From the NCBI GenBank assembly GCA_023383055.1, contig JAHDYP010000006.1, positions 23,299-82,155 of the forward strand: a DNA stretch of 58,857 bases, in the 5' to 3' direction. The DNA comes from Verrucomicrobiota bacterium (GTDB taxonomy: Bacteria > Verrucomicrobiota > Verrucomicrobiia > Limisphaerales > JAHDYP01). The translations under genes and the position numbers were made by a program. The first letter of the stretch is position 1. Each line of letters begins with the position of its first letter. The notes beneath the pieces are model-generated. The model saw only the letters and a program-made list of their open reading frames with translations, ran no database searches and was not told the DNA's origin. Shown here in pieces: positions 1 to 8,965 of the stretch.

Positions 1-101
1 CGGGACAAGACTCCGGATCATGACACGGAGTTGATCCAGCGCGACGCCGCAACAACTGATCCTTGATTGGGCAGACGGGTGGTGTTAAGCCACTTCCGGC
101 C

Positions 102-584
102 ATGCGAACGGTCATTTATCCCGGCAGCTTCGATCCGCTCACCAACGGTCATCTGGACCTGATCCAGCGCGCGGCGCATTTGTTCGACCGGGTGATCGTG
201 GCGGTGGCCGACAACGACGCCAAAAGCCCGTTATTCACGTTTGAGGAGCGGTTGGACCTGGTGAGTCAGTCGATCCGCGGGATGAAGAATGTGGAGGCAG
301 AGCGGCTGCCGGGGTTGCTGGTCGACTATGTCGTCCGACGCGGTGGGCAGGCCGTCTTGCGTGGTTTGCGGGCGGTCTCGGACTTCGAGTTTGAATTCCA
401 GCTGGCCTTGATGAACCGTAAGCTTGATGAACGGGTCGAGACCATCTTCATGATGCCCAGGGAAACCTACGTTTTTCTCAGTTCCCGGGTGGTCAAGGAG
501 ATCTCGAGGCTGGGTGGCGATGTCAGTGCATTTGTGCCCTCGCATGTGGGCAGGGCGCTGGCGGGCAAGCGCCTTGTCGGTTAG
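102..584 (+). CDS. coaD: Phosphopantetheine adenylyltransferase
   Basis: Transfers AMP from ATP to 4'-phosphopantetheine to give dephospho-CoA, the penultimate step of coenzyme A synthesis, in the cytoplasm. The 160-residue product has the family's usual length. It opens with the nucleotidyltransferase signature PGSFDPLTNGH (residues about 6-16), then RGLRAVSDFEFEFQ with the substrate-binding Arg, and ends with the SSRVVKEI motif. An upstream in-frame start at 63 would add 13 residues not seen in the family, so the ATG at 102 is preferred. It lies 35 bases before the yceD-like gene and probably leads the same transcription unit. The identification is secure. Confidence 0.96.
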   Translation: MRTVIYPGSFDPLTNGHLDLIQRAAHLFDRVIVAVADNDAKSPLFTFEERLDLVSQSIRGMKNVEAERLPGLLVDYVVRRGGQAVLRGLRAVSDFEFEFQLALMNRKLDERVETIFMMPRETYVFLSSRVVKEISRLGGDVSAFVPSHVGRALAGKRLVG

Positions 585-619
585 GTTGAGTTATCACAAT
601 CTTCCGGGAAAGGACTCTT

Positions 620-1105
620 ATGGCGGTTATCGTTAATCTGCGACATTTGGAGGGGCGGACGATCCGCTTGGAAGGCGAAGTCTCGGCCGAGGAACTCGAT
701 GTGGCGGGGTTGGACGATCTGATTCGACCCGAAGGAGGGGTGAGATACGAGTTGGAAGTGGAACGGCACGAGGAGGGTTTGCTGGTTCAGGGCCGGCTTT
801 CATGGACTCTGCAGTGCGAGTGTGCGCGGTGTTTGGCGCCGTTCAGGCAGGAATTAGTGCTGCCGGAGTGGTGTTCCCTCCTTGCCTGGGCGGGCGACGA
901 CCCGGTATGCATACGCAACGACTGCGTGGACTTGACGCCTTATATCCGGGAAGATATGGTCCTGGCGCTTCCGGCACGACCGTTGTGCAAGCCGGAATGT
1001 GGTGGTCTGCAAATCCGGTCGACCGACGACCCGGGAGTGACGCAACAAACGCAGGCGGGTGAACCGTCGGCTGCGTGGGCCATGTTGAACAATTTGAAAC
1101 TGTGA
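620..1105 (+). CDS. DUF177/YceD family protein
   Basis: A 161-residue member of the YceD/DUF177 family, which is needed for normal 23S rRNA accumulation and is usually encoded just before rpmF. Visible family features are the CECARCLAPF cysteine cluster near residue 68 and a second cysteine pair in PLCKPECGGL near residue 122; together they could bind zinc. An AAAGGA ribosome binding site lies about 7 bases before the ATG. The order yceD-rpmF-plsX-fabH is the classic bacterial arrangement, which supports the call. The biochemical role of the family is incompletely known. Confidence 0.85.
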   Translation: MAVIVNLRHLEGRTIRLEGEVSAEELDVAGLDDLIRPEGGVRYELEVERHEEGLLVQGRLSWTLQCECARCLAPFRQELVLPEWCSLLAWAGDDPVCIRNDCVDLTPYIREDMVLALPARPLCKPECGGLQIRSTDDPGVTQQTQAGEPSAAWAMLNNLKL

Positions 1106-1117
1106 GCATTGGAATTT

Positions 1118-1306
1118 ATGGGCGTACCCAAACGTAAACCTTCGCGCAGCCGCCAACGACAGCGTCGCGCCTATAACAGCGTTCTCCGACTCCCTCAGCT
1201 GAGCACGTGCCCTCAATGCGCGGCTCCTTACGTGCCGCATCGGGTTTGTCCTGCCTGTGGTTTCTACAAAGGTCGACAGGTGGTGACGGTTGAGGCCATG
1301 GCTTAG
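1118..1306 (+). CDS. rpmF: 50S ribosomal protein L32
   Basis: A 62-residue basic protein of the large ribosomal subunit. The N-terminus MGVPKRKPSRSRQRQRRA is typical of bacterial L32, and it carries a four-cysteine zinc ribbon (CPQC ... CPAC). This is the zinc-containing form of the protein. A TTG nine bases upstream is in frame, but the ATG at 1118 gives the family's normal start. It begins 12 bases after the yceD-like stop codon, so the two are probably co-transcribed with plsX and fabH downstream. Confidence 0.96.
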   Translation: MGVPKRKPSRSRQRQRRAYNSVLRLPQLSTCPQCAAPYVPHRVCPACGFYKGRQVVTVEAMA

Positions 1307-1360
1307 CGGCGATCTTCGAAGCGCGGATGTGGAATCGCCCCTTCTGCGCTTTTTCGCTTT

Positions 1361-2407
1361 ATGCGCATTGCTGTGGATGTGATGGGCGGTGACTTCGGCT
1401 GCGACGTGGTCCTCGGCGGCATCAAGCTCGCGTTGCAGCACAATAATCGCATCCAGGCGCTGTATTTGGTGGGACAGCGGGACTGTATCGAGCGGGCTTT
1501 AGAGCAGTCTGGTTTCCAGGATCCACGGCTGCAGATCGTCCACGCCAGCGAGGTCTTGACGATGGAGGACCGGCCGGTGGCGGCGGTTCGACGCAAGAAG
1601 GATTGCTCGATCGCCAGGGCGGTGGACCTGGTCAAGACCGGCAAAGCCGACGCCATGATATCCCCGGGGAACACCGGAGGGATTGTCGCCGCCTCGACCC
1701 TTAAACTGGGCACTCTTCCCGGGGTGGAGCGTCCGGGGATTGCCACGGTGATTCCCGCGCCGGAGAACGAGTTTGTGCTCCTGGATTCCGGGGCGAACAT
1801 CGAGTGCAAGCCGATCCATCTGGCCCAGTATGCTTTGATGGGGCATGTCTATTCCCGTGAGATCCTGGGTCACAAGAAGCCGCGAGTGGGAATCCTGAGC
1901 GTAGGCACGGAGGCGATCAAAGGCAATGAGCTCACCCTTGAGGCGTTCAAACTCTGTGAGAAACTTCCCATTCACTTCATCGGCAACGTGGAGGGGCACG
2001 ATCTTTTTCGCAACCGGGTTGACGTCGTGATCTGCGACGGGTTTGTCGGCAATATTGTGCTCAAGACCTGCGAGAGCCTCGCCAAAGGCATGCTGACTTG
2101 GCTTAAGGAGGAATTGATGAAGAATCTAAAGCGCCAACTCGGGGCGCTTCTGGCGCGGAATGCCTTCCGGGCGATCGTGCGCCGCATGGATCCCGATGGT
2201 TACGGCGGCGCCCCCCTCCTGGGGCTGAATGGCAATGTCATGAAGGCGCATGGATCCGCCCGGGAACGGGCCATCATGAACGCCATCCGCATCACCAGTG
2301 AAACCATCCAGCACCACATCAACCGGCTGATCACGGAGGAAATAGCCGCGGCAGCGGAGCGCCTCGACCCTGACAAAAGTGGCGTGGCGGCCAGCGCCTT
2401 CGCATGA
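1361..2407 (+). CDS. plsX: Phosphate acyltransferase PlsX
   Basis: Makes acyl-phosphate from acyl-ACP and inorganic phosphate, the first step of the PlsX/PlsY route to phosphatidic acid, and acts peripherally at the inner membrane. The 348-residue protein starts with the family hallmark MRIAVDVMGGDFG and includes SPGNTGGIVAAS, LDSGANIECKP and CDGFVGNIVLKTCES. Length and motif order match the family. Its stop codon overlaps the ATG of fabH in an ATGA arrangement, so the two are translationally coupled, as expected for the yceD-rpmF-plsX-fabH cluster. Confidence 0.96.
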   Translation: MRIAVDVMGGDFGCDVVLGGIKLALQHNNRIQALYLVGQRDCIERALEQSGFQDPRLQIVHASEVLTMEDRPVAAVRRKKDCSIARAVDLVKTGKADAMISPGNTGGIVAASTLKLGTLPGVERPGIATVIPAPENEFVLLDSGANIECKPIHLAQYALMGHVYSREILGHKKPRVGILSVGTEAIKGNELTLEAFKLCEKLPIHFIGNVEGHDLFRNRVDVVICDGFVGNIVLKTCESLAKGMLTWLKEELMKNLKRQLGALLARNAFRAIVRRMDPDGYGGAPLLGLNGNVMKAHGSARERAIMNAIRITSETIQHHINRLITEEIAAAAERLDPDKSGVAASAFA

Positions 2408-3441
2408 CTCGTGCCTCCGCATCCTCTTTGAGGAACCCGCGCGCCGCCCACGGATACCACGGCCGCTCCTGTTCCATAACCTCGGTTGGATCCTATGTTC
2501 CCGACCGCGTTTTGACCAATGCCGACCTCGAGCGCATGGTCAACACTACGGATGAATGGATCACCACCCGGACCGGCATCAAGGAGCGTCGCCTGGCGGC
2601 GGCTGACGAGTTCACCTCGGACCTGGCGACCCAGGCGGCCCGGCGGGCGCTCGAGCGCGCCCAGATCTCGCCCGAGATGGTCGATCTGATCATCGTGGCA
2701 ACGATCACGCCCGACATGTTGTTTCCGTCGACGGCATGCCTCGTCCAACAGAAGTTGGGCGCTCGCCGGGCGGCCGCGTTCGACATTGAGGCCGCCTGTT
2801 CCGGCTTCATTTACGCCCTTGAGATCGGTCAGCAGTTCATCACTTCGCGCACGTACGACACCGTGCTCGTCATCGGCGCGGAGAAGTTGTCGTCCATCGT
2901 GGATTGGAGCGACCGCAACACCTGTGTCCTCTTCGGCGATGGCGCCGGGGCGGCCGTGCTGCAGAATCGACCCAATGCGCACGGGTTGCTCACGGCCTGC
3001 ATGGGCGCCGATGGATCCAAAGGCGGCCTCCTCTACATGCCTGGAGGAGGCAGCCGCGTTCCGGCCACGGCGGATTCAGTGAACGCCCGGCTTCATTATC
3101 TGCGCATGGAGGGGCGCGAAACCTTCAAGAACGCCGTCAACGCGATGTACACGGCGGCTCGGGAAAGCCTGCGCCGGTGCAATCTCGAGATCGGGCAGAT
3201 CAAGTGCGTGATTCCGCATCAGGCAAACCAGCGCATCATTGAGTCGGTGGGCGAGCGGTTGGGAGCCCGACCCGACCAACTCTTTGTCAATCTGCACAAG
3301 TACGGCAACACGTCGGCCGCATCGGTCGCCATCGCCCTGGACGAAGCGGTGACCACGGGCCGTGTCCAGCGGGGTGATCTCATTTTGTTGATGGTGTTTG
3401 GGGCCGGTTTGACCTGGGCGGCGGCGGTGATCGAATGGTGA
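2404..3441 (+). CDS. fabH: Beta-ketoacyl-ACP synthase III
   Basis: Condenses acetyl-CoA with malonyl-ACP to start fatty acid synthesis. The 345-residue sequence has the full catalytic triad of the family: Cys132 in EAACSGFIYAL, His272 in IPHQANQRI and Asn302 in KYGNTSAAS. The first 25 or so residues before ITSVGSYVPD are longer than usual, so a slightly later start cannot be excluded. However, the ATG overlapping the plsX stop is the natural coupled start. It is last in the lipid cluster; a short gap with a possible promoter separates it from the next gene. Confidence 0.95.
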   Translation: MTRASASSLRNPRAAHGYHGRSCSITSVGSYVPDRVLTNADLERMVNTTDEWITTRTGIKERRLAAADEFTSDLATQAARRALERAQISPEMVDLIIVATITPDMLFPSTACLVQQKLGARRAAAFDIEAACSGFIYALEIGQQFITSRTYDTVLVIGAEKLSSIVDWSDRNTCVLFGDGAGAAVLQNRPNAHGLLTACMGADGSKGGLLYMPGGGSRVPATADSVNARLHYLRMEGRETFKNAVNAMYTAARESLRRCNLEIGQIKCVIPHQANQRIIESVGERLGARPDQLFVNLHKYGNTSAASVAIALDEAVTTGRVQRGDLILLMVFGAGLTWAAAVIEW

Positions 3442-3459
3442 TTTTTTTGGGGCGACCGA

Positions 3460-3487
3460 TTGACGCTGCCCGAACGTATGATAGATT
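3460..3487 (+). promoter_or_regulatory. Candidate sigma-70 promoter before the PilZ-like gene
   Basis: TTGACG at 3460-3465 and TAGATT at 3482-3487 are separated by 16 bases and lie 24 bases before the ATG at 3511. The -35 box matches consensus at five of six positions and the -10 box at four. This is a match by eye only and not proof of activity. Confidence 0.35.
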
Positions 3488-3510
3488 GAGGGCACCTAAT
3501 TTGCTCAGCT

Positions 3511-3837
3511 ATGGCTACCAGTCGAATTGATTATTCCGGCTCGTTTCAACCCTTCCACATCGAGGCGGAATCCGTTCGCTTCACCTTGCCGCCCAATGCC
3601 GTCCGGGTGCGTCCCAACGGGATTGAGTTTCACTCGCCGAAAGCGTTTCCAGTCTGGCACGAAATGACCGTTGCCCTGCAGGCGCCGGGGGCGGGGCGGA
3701 AGCTGAGATGCAGCGGGGTAGTGGTGGCGTGCGACGGCAACCGGCATTCGGGGTACGCGGTTTCCTTGTTGTTCCTCAATCTCTCCCGGCAATCCTCGGA
3801 GCAGTTGGCCGTCCTGGCCTGTGCCTATTCGTTATAG
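3511..3837 (+). CDS. Small PilZ-like protein, function unknown
   Basis: A 108-residue protein with alternating hydrophobic and charged residues that suggest a small beta barrel. The segment around CSGVVVAC...HSGYAVSLLFLNLS (residues about 68-92) resembles the second half of PilZ domains, which bind cyclic di-GMP or act as pilus adaptors. The usual N-terminal RxxxR ligand motif is not evident, so c-di-GMP binding is doubtful. It stands 96 bases upstream of pilT, and PilZ-like proteins are often linked to type IV pilus genes. The assignment is tentative; it could equally be an unrelated small beta protein. Confidence 0.5.
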   Translation: MATSRIDYSGSFQPFHIEAESVRFTLPPNAVRVRPNGIEFHSPKAFPVWHEMTVALQAPGAGRKLRCSGVVVACDGNRHSGYAVSLLFLNLSRQSSEQLAVLACAYSL

Positions 3838-3933
3838 GGCGCATCGTTCATGGGCGACGAGCGATCAAACACGAGCGCCTGGCCGCGGTCGGGCAAGGAT
3901 GGCCAGGTGGCCTGATCGTAATTAAGGTGTTTC

Positions 3934-5022
3934 ATGGAAATCTTCCATCGGATATTGCAAACCGCCATCGATGGCGGAGCTTCGGATGTGCATCTCAAGA
4001 TCGGCGGGCCGGTGGTGTTCCGGATCAATCGCCAACTGATCGCCATTGAGGCGCCTAACCCGACGCAGGAGTGGATGCAGGACGTGGTGGAGCACATGGT
4101 GCCCCGGCATCTCAAGAAGCGGCTCGAGGACGATCACGAGGTGGATTTTTCCTATTACGTTCCCGGGGTGGGCCGATTTCGGACGAATCTGTTCCAGCAG
4201 CGGGGCGAGTATTGCCTTTCCATGCGGTATGTGAAGATCAAGGTGCCGTCGTTCGAGGAATTGGGATTACTGGAGGTCCTGAAGAAAGTGGCGGAATCGC
4301 CGCGAGGGATCGTGCTGATCTCGGGTTCGACCGGGTGCGGCAAGTCGACGACGCTGGCCGCGATGGTCGAACACATCAACGCGAATTTCAAGAAGCACAT
4401 CATCACGCTGGAGGATCCCATCGAGTTCGTGTTCGAGGACAACCAGTCCGTGATCGAACAGCGTGAAGTGGGGCTGGATACGCTTTCGTTCGCGCAGGGG
4501 CTCAAACACATCCTGCGCCAGGACCCGGACATCATCATGATCGGTGAGATGCGCGACGCGATCAGCTTTTCGGCGGCCATGAGTGCCGCCGACACCGGGC
4601 ATCTGGTGTTGTCGACGCTGCACACCACCAACGCGGCACAGTCGGTGGGCCGCATTCTCGATTTCTTCAAGGCGGACGAACGGGATCAGGTGCGCCGCCA
4701 GTTGTCGGCCACGTTGCAGGCGGTGATTTGTCAACGGATGGTCACCACGATCAATGGGGGTGTTACCCCGGCGCTCGAGATCATGATCAATACGGGCACC
4801 GTGAAGAAACTGATCGAGGAAAACCGCCTCGACAAGCTCCACGCGGCGATCGAGACCGGGGTGGATGACGGAATGCAGAATTTCAACCAGGCCCTCTACA
4901 ACCTGGTCAAGGAGCGCAAGATCACCGAGAAGGAAGCCTTGGCCAAGGCGACGAATCCACAGGCGCTCGAGATGAATTTCAAGGGGATCTTCCTCGACGA
5001 AGCGCGGCGGATCCTGACTTGA
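3934..5022 (+). CDS. pilT: Type IV pilus retraction ATPase PilT-like
   Basis: Hexameric ATPase of the GspE/PilT family that powers pilus retraction from the cytoplasmic side of the inner membrane. The 362-residue protein has an N-terminal PAS-like region beginning with ASDVHLKIGG, then Walker A GSTGCGKST (Lys137), an Asp box around ITLEDPIEF, Walker B around DIIMIGEMRD and the His box HLVLSTLHT. Length fits PilT and not the longer PilB/GspE. No other pilus gene lies next to it apart from the small PilZ-like gene upstream. Its stop codon directly abuts that of the convergent waaA gene (TGATCA at 5020-5025). Confidence 0.9.
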   Translation: MEIFHRILQTAIDGGASDVHLKIGGPVVFRINRQLIAIEAPNPTQEWMQDVVEHMVPRHLKKRLEDDHEVDFSYYVPGVGRFRTNLFQQRGEYCLSMRYVKIKVPSFEELGLLEVLKKVAESPRGIVLISGSTGCGKSTTLAAMVEHINANFKKHIITLEDPIEFVFEDNQSVIEQREVGLDTLSFAQGLKHILRQDPDIIMIGEMRDAISFSAAMSAADTGHLVLSTLHTTNAAQSVGRILDFFKADERDQVRRQLSATLQAVICQRMVTTINGGVTPALEIMINTGTVKKLIEENRLDKLHAAIETGVDDGMQNFNQALYNLVKERKITEKEALAKATNPQALEMNFKGIFLDEARRILT

Positions 5023-6351
5023 TCAACGGTCCGGCGCGACGTAGAGCTCGCTGGCACCGAGCCGGTCCAGGATCATGTCGACCGTGCGATCGATGGCCCC
5101 GCGGTTGTCCTGCACGACCTGCAGGGCCCGGGCGCCCACGCGTTGGCGGCGTTCCGGATCCTTCAACAAGACATCGATCGCTCCTTCCAGCTCGGCGGAA
5201 TCGCGAACCTGCTGAGCGCCTTCCGCCGCCAGAAACGCCTTCACGATCGCCTCGAAGTTCTCCATGTGAGGACCAAACACCATGGCTTTGCCGAACGCGG
5301 CGGGCTCGATCGGGTTTTGTCCCCCGTGGGCGGCCAGGCTTTTACCGACGAAGACCACGGTGGCGTGCTCATAGAAGAAGCGCAACTCCCCGGTGGTGTT
5401 GACCAGCAGGCACTGAAGCTCCCCGGGTTCGAACCGACTGCTGGCGGTGAGTTCGCTGCGGTAAACAAACGGGATCCGGCGTTGTTCGAGTTCGCGTCCG
5501 GCATCGCGGCTGCGCTCGAAATGACGGGGCACGAGCACCAGGAACAAATCCGGATGCTGCCGGCGCAGGGAGCGGAAGACATCGGCCAGGATGCCCTCTT
5601 CCCCGGGGTGGGTGCTTCCCCCCAGCAGCACCGGGGCGCCTGGGAGCACACCGATCTGAGCCAGCAAAGCCGGAACGTCCAGCTCCCGTCGTTCCTCGAG
5701 CTTGGCGGCGTCGAATTTGAGGCTGCCGACGACCTGGACCGCTTCCGGCCGGCAGCCCAACTCGCGCAGCCGGGTGGCGTCCGCTTCATTTTGCGCGCCG
5801 ACCCCTTCGAACGAGGCAAAGAGCTGCCGGAACAGGAAGCCAAACCGGCGATAACCGCGGTAAGAACGATCCGACAGACGGGCGTTGACGAGGAAGGCGG
5901 GAATCCGCATGTCGCGCAGTCGCCAGATGAAATTCGGCCAGATCTCGGCCTCGACGAAGATCACCGCTTCCGGATGGATGACGTTGACGGCACGTCGCAC
6001 CCAGGCATGGCGGTCGATGGGGTAGTAGATCTTCTCGATGTGCGAAGGCAGCTTGCGGCGCAGCTCGGCCATGCCGGTCGAGGTGGTGGTCGAGACGACG
6101 AGCTTGAGGTTGGGGGCGCGGGGTTCGAGGGCCCTGATCAGCTGGGTGCAGACGTTGACTTCGCCGACGCTGACGGCGTGGAGCCAGATGACGTGGCGGT
6201 TGGTGAGGGCCTGTTTGAGTTTGGCGTTGTAGCGACCAAACCGCTGACGGAAACCTTCCTGCCAGCGTCCGCGACGAAGGAGACGGGTGAAGTAATAAGG
6301 AGCGCTGAGCAGGAAGAAGAGAAAGAATAGGGCATTGTAAAGTCGCCGCAT
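5023..6351 (-). CDS. waaA: 3-deoxy-D-manno-octulosonic acid transferase
   Basis: Adds Kdo sugars to lipid A precursor at the cytoplasmic face of the inner membrane, so the organism probably makes lipopolysaccharide. The 442-residue GT30 glycosyltransferase has an N-terminal membrane anchor (LYNALFFLFFLLSAPYYF), the motif HAVSVGEVN with the catalytic Glu, and in the C-terminal half GGSTHPGEE and NPIEPAAFGKAMVFGPHMENF. A TTG two codons upstream is possible, but the ATG at 6351 is preferred. It runs convergently with pilT with no intervening base. The family call is strong. Confidence 0.93.
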   Translation of the reverse strand: MRRLYNALFFLFFLLSAPYYFTRLLRRGRWQEGFRQRFGRYNAKLKQALTNRHVIWLHAVSVGEVNVCTQLIRALEPRAPNLKLVVSTTTSTGMAELRRKLPSHIEKIYYPIDRHAWVRRAVNVIHPEAVIFVEAEIWPNFIWRLRDMRIPAFLVNARLSDRSYRGYRRFGFLFRQLFASFEGVGAQNEADATRLRELGCRPEAVQVVGSLKFDAAKLEERRELDVPALLAQIGVLPGAPVLLGGSTHPGEEGILADVFRSLRRQHPDLFLVLVPRHFERSRDAGRELEQRRIPFVYRSELTASSRFEPGELQCLLVNTTGELRFFYEHATVVFVGKSLAAHGGQNPIEPAAFGKAMVFGPHMENFEAIVKAFLAAEGAQQVRDSAELEGAIDVLLKDPERRQRVGARALQVVQDNRGAIDRTVDMILDRLGASELYVAPDR

Positions 6352-6422
6352 CCTCAAGCCCTCGCGTCCAGTGTGTCAGCCATGAGTGTGTATGCCATAG
6401 TCCGCCCCCAAGTTCAACCCGA

Positions 6423-7850
6423 CTAACGGAAAAACAGCAGCCAAACCAGCAATAGCATCGGAGCGAGGTAGGGAAGGCTGTACTTGAAGACGTAGCCCAG
6501 GAAGGTCGGCATGCGGACCCGCTTCTGGTCCGCGATGGCCTTGACCATGAAGTTGGGGCCGTTGCCGATATAGGTGGCGGCGCCGAAGAAGACCGCGCCC
6601 ACACTGATGGCCACCAGACTGCGCGTGGATTCCGGGTCGACCAGCAGCAGTGCGATTTCGATTTCCTCGAGCGTCAACGTGCGGGCGGTGAGTTGCGCCG
6701 GGTGATGGGCCCCCAGGAACGCGAGGGCGGCCTGCATTTGCGGCGCATGCTCTCCGGTCAATGGAGCCAGGCTGGCCCCGTGGGCCTGGATATGCGCAAC
6801 CAACTGCTCAACCAGTTCCGGCCTGAGGTAGGCCCCGAACTCGGTGCTGAGGAAGCTGAGGTAGGTTGGGGCGTTGTCGAGACAACTCGAGAGCGTTCCC
6901 GTGGCCCAGTAGAAGAACGTGGGTCCCGGGTGGCCAAACTCCGTGGCATGCCCCTGGAGCCAGTCCAGTGCCGGCATCATGGTGGCGAAAATGCCGACGA
7001 AGAGGATGGCCACCTCCTGGATGGGATGAAAATTGAAATGGTTGGCCTCGTGGATCGACTTTCGGGTGGTGAAATAAGATCCGGCCGCCGCGCCGAGCAT
7101 GATGAATTCGCGGACGAAGGGCGGGTCATTAATGAAAACCGCGGCCAGAATCACTCCCAGGAAGAACAGGTTGGCGGTGCCCTGGAAACGCCAGACGTCC
7201 GCGGGCTCCGCCAATTGCTCGCGGACTTCCCTGGGGGCTCGGAGATAGTTGCGGCGGTCGAGGAAATAGAAGGTCGCGAGCAGGAAGGCGACTCCGACGC
7301 ACCACATGGGCCAGCATTCCTTCATGACCCACCAAAAGGGGACGCCTTTGAGGTAACCGAGAAAAAGCGGTGGATCGCCGATGGGAGTCAGGCAACCGCC
7401 GACGTTGGAGACCACAAAGATGAAAAAGACGACGTGATGGGCCGTGATCCGGTATTTATTCATGCGCAGCCAGGGACGGATCAGGAGCATGGAGGCGCCG
7501 GTAGTGCCGAGCACGTTGGCGATCACGGCGCCGACGGCCAAGAACACGGTGTTGGCCAGCGGGGTGGCCTCTCCTTGGACACTGATGTGGATGCCTCCCG
7601 AGACCACGAAGAGCGAGCCGATGAGGGCAATGAAACTGAAATACTCGATCCCGGTGTGCCAGACCCGTTCGTAAGCGTGGAGGCCGAACAAGTAGTAAGC
7701 CAGCGTCAAGCCGGCAAACGCATAAGCGACCTTCGGATAATGGCGGTGCCACCAGTGGGGTAGGAACAGCGGCGCCAGCGCGATCATCCCGAGCAGACCG
7801 ACAAACGGAAGGATCATCCAGGGATTCGGACTCATGACCGCGTGTTCCAT
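6423..7850 (-). CDS. Sodium:proton antiporter-like membrane protein (CitMHS_2/NhaD-like)
   Basis: A 475-residue integral membrane protein of the ion transporter superfamily, with about eleven to twelve hydrophobic segments. The stretch GGCLTPIGDPPLFLGYLKG (near residue 153) resembles the re-entrant 'GxxTPIGxPP' loop of NhaD and citrate transporter-type proteins. A second hairpin-like motif, YIGNGPNFMVKAIA, lies near the C-terminus. A sodium/proton exchange role is inferred from the family; the substrate is not established. GTG at 7856 or ATG at 7835 are alternative starts. It lies 71 bases upstream of waaA on the same strand and diverges from the kinase gene. Confidence 0.8.
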   Translation of the reverse strand: MEHAVMSPNPWMILPFVGLLGMIALAPLFLPHWWHRHYPKVAYAFAGLTLAYYLFGLHAYERVWHTGIEYFSFIALIGSLFVVSGGIHISVQGEATPLANTVFLAVGAVIANVLGTTGASMLLIRPWLRMNKYRITAHHVVFFIFVVSNVGGCLTPIGDPPLFLGYLKGVPFWWVMKECWPMWCVGVAFLLATFYFLDRRNYLRAPREVREQLAEPADVWRFQGTANLFFLGVILAAVFINDPPFVREFIMLGAAAGSYFTTRKSIHEANHFNFHPIQEVAILFVGIFATMMPALDWLQGHATEFGHPGPTFFYWATGTLSSCLDNAPTYLSFLSTEFGAYLRPELVEQLVAHIQAHGASLAPLTGEHAPQMQAALAFLGAHHPAQLTARTLTLEEIEIALLLVDPESTRSLVAISVGAVFFGAATYIGNGPNFMVKAIADQKRVRMPTFLGYVFKYSLPYLAPMLLLVWLLFFR

Positions 7851-7946
7851 CGGCACAGGCTAAGGAGACTGCATGGCGGGTCAATAGAAACCGAGTTTCG
7901 AATTCAGAACGCTTGTTCTCGGAACAGTTGATGCTAAACTGACCCC

Positions 7947-8957
7947 GTGACCGTAGCATCGGATAGCGTTCGCAAGCCCTTGAGGATGGTAAGTTGTGGG
8001 GGATGCGGCGCCAAAGTCTTCATCCCGGGCGATCTACCGCCCCTCACGACTACGCCGTGCACCCGCTGCGGCCATCCCCTGATGGTGCCGATGCGATTGC
8101 GGCAGTTCGAGTTGCGTGATGCCATCGCCTCCGGGGGCATGGGTACGGTGTTCCGTGCTTTTGATTTGACCCTCGAGCGCGAAGTCGCCGTGAAGTTGAT
8201 GAAGGAGGAACTCCTGAACGACACCAAGGCGCTTGAGAGTTTTGCCCGGGAGGCCCGTGCGGCCGCTGCCTTGAATCACACGAATATCATCCACATTTAC
8301 ACCTTCGAGGAACACGAACACCAACGTTTCCTGGTCATGGAACTGGCGGATCGCGGCAGCTTGGATGATCGCATTGAACGGGATGGCCGGTTGCCCGAGC
8401 TTCAGATCCTCGATATTGGCATCAAGGTGGCGTCCGCCCTCGACACCGCCCTGAAACACGGGTTGCTGCATCGCGATATCAAGCCCGGCAACATTCTCTT
8501 CAACGCCGAAGGGGAACCGAAGCTGGTCGATTTTGGCCTGGCGCGCAGCACCGAATCCGAATCCGACCACGACACGGCGGTGTGGGGAACGCCGTACTAC
8601 ATCGCGCCCGAGAAGATACGCCGCGAGAAGGAAGATTTTTTGTCGGACATGTACAGTCTGGCGGGAACCATCTATCACGGGCTGACCGGTCATGTTCCCT
8701 TTGAGGCGCCCACGGTCGAGGAGGTGATCGCCGCGCATGTGGACAGCCCGGTGACCCCACCGAACCATGTGGTCACGGAGGTCAGTCAGCCCACGAGCGA
8801 CGCGATCCTGATTGCGCTGGCCAAGGATCCGACGCAACGCTATCAGACCTACGACGATTTCATCATGGCCATGACCGCCGCACGCAGCCAACTGCTGGTC
8901 AATCAATTTCGCGGTCGAGGCGGCGGCACCAATGTTTTGGGCTGGCTGCGACGTTGA
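7947..8957 (+). CDS. Serine/threonine protein kinase with N-terminal zinc ribbon
   Basis: A 336-residue Hanks-type kinase. Residues about 17-45 contain two cysteine pairs (CGGC and CTRC) that look like a zinc ribbon. The kinase core follows with glycine loop ASGGMG, catalytic Lys83 in VAVKLMK, HRDIKPGN with Asp177, DFG (Asp195) and the GTPYYIAPE segment. There is no transmembrane helix or C-terminal sensor domain, so it is predicted to be soluble, unlike many bacterial PknB-type receptors. The start is a GTG at 7947; the zinc ribbon begins soon after. It converges on the recombinase gene, with an 8-base gap. Confidence 0.92.
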   Translation: MTVASDSVRKPLRMVSCGGCGAKVFIPGDLPPLTTTPCTRCGHPLMVPMRLRQFELRDAIASGGMGTVFRAFDLTLEREVAVKLMKEELLNDTKALESFAREARAAAALNHTNIIHIYTFEEHEHQRFLVMELADRGSLDDRIERDGRLPELQILDIGIKVASALDTALKHGLLHRDIKPGNILFNAEGEPKLVDFGLARSTESESDHDTAVWGTPYYIAPEKIRREKEDFLSDMYSLAGTIYHGLTGHVPFEAPTVEEVIAAHVDSPVTPPNHVVTEVSQPTSDAILIALAKDPTQRYQTYDDFIMAMTAARSQLLVNQFRGRGGGTNVLGWLRR

Positions 8958-8965
8958 CCGGCACT

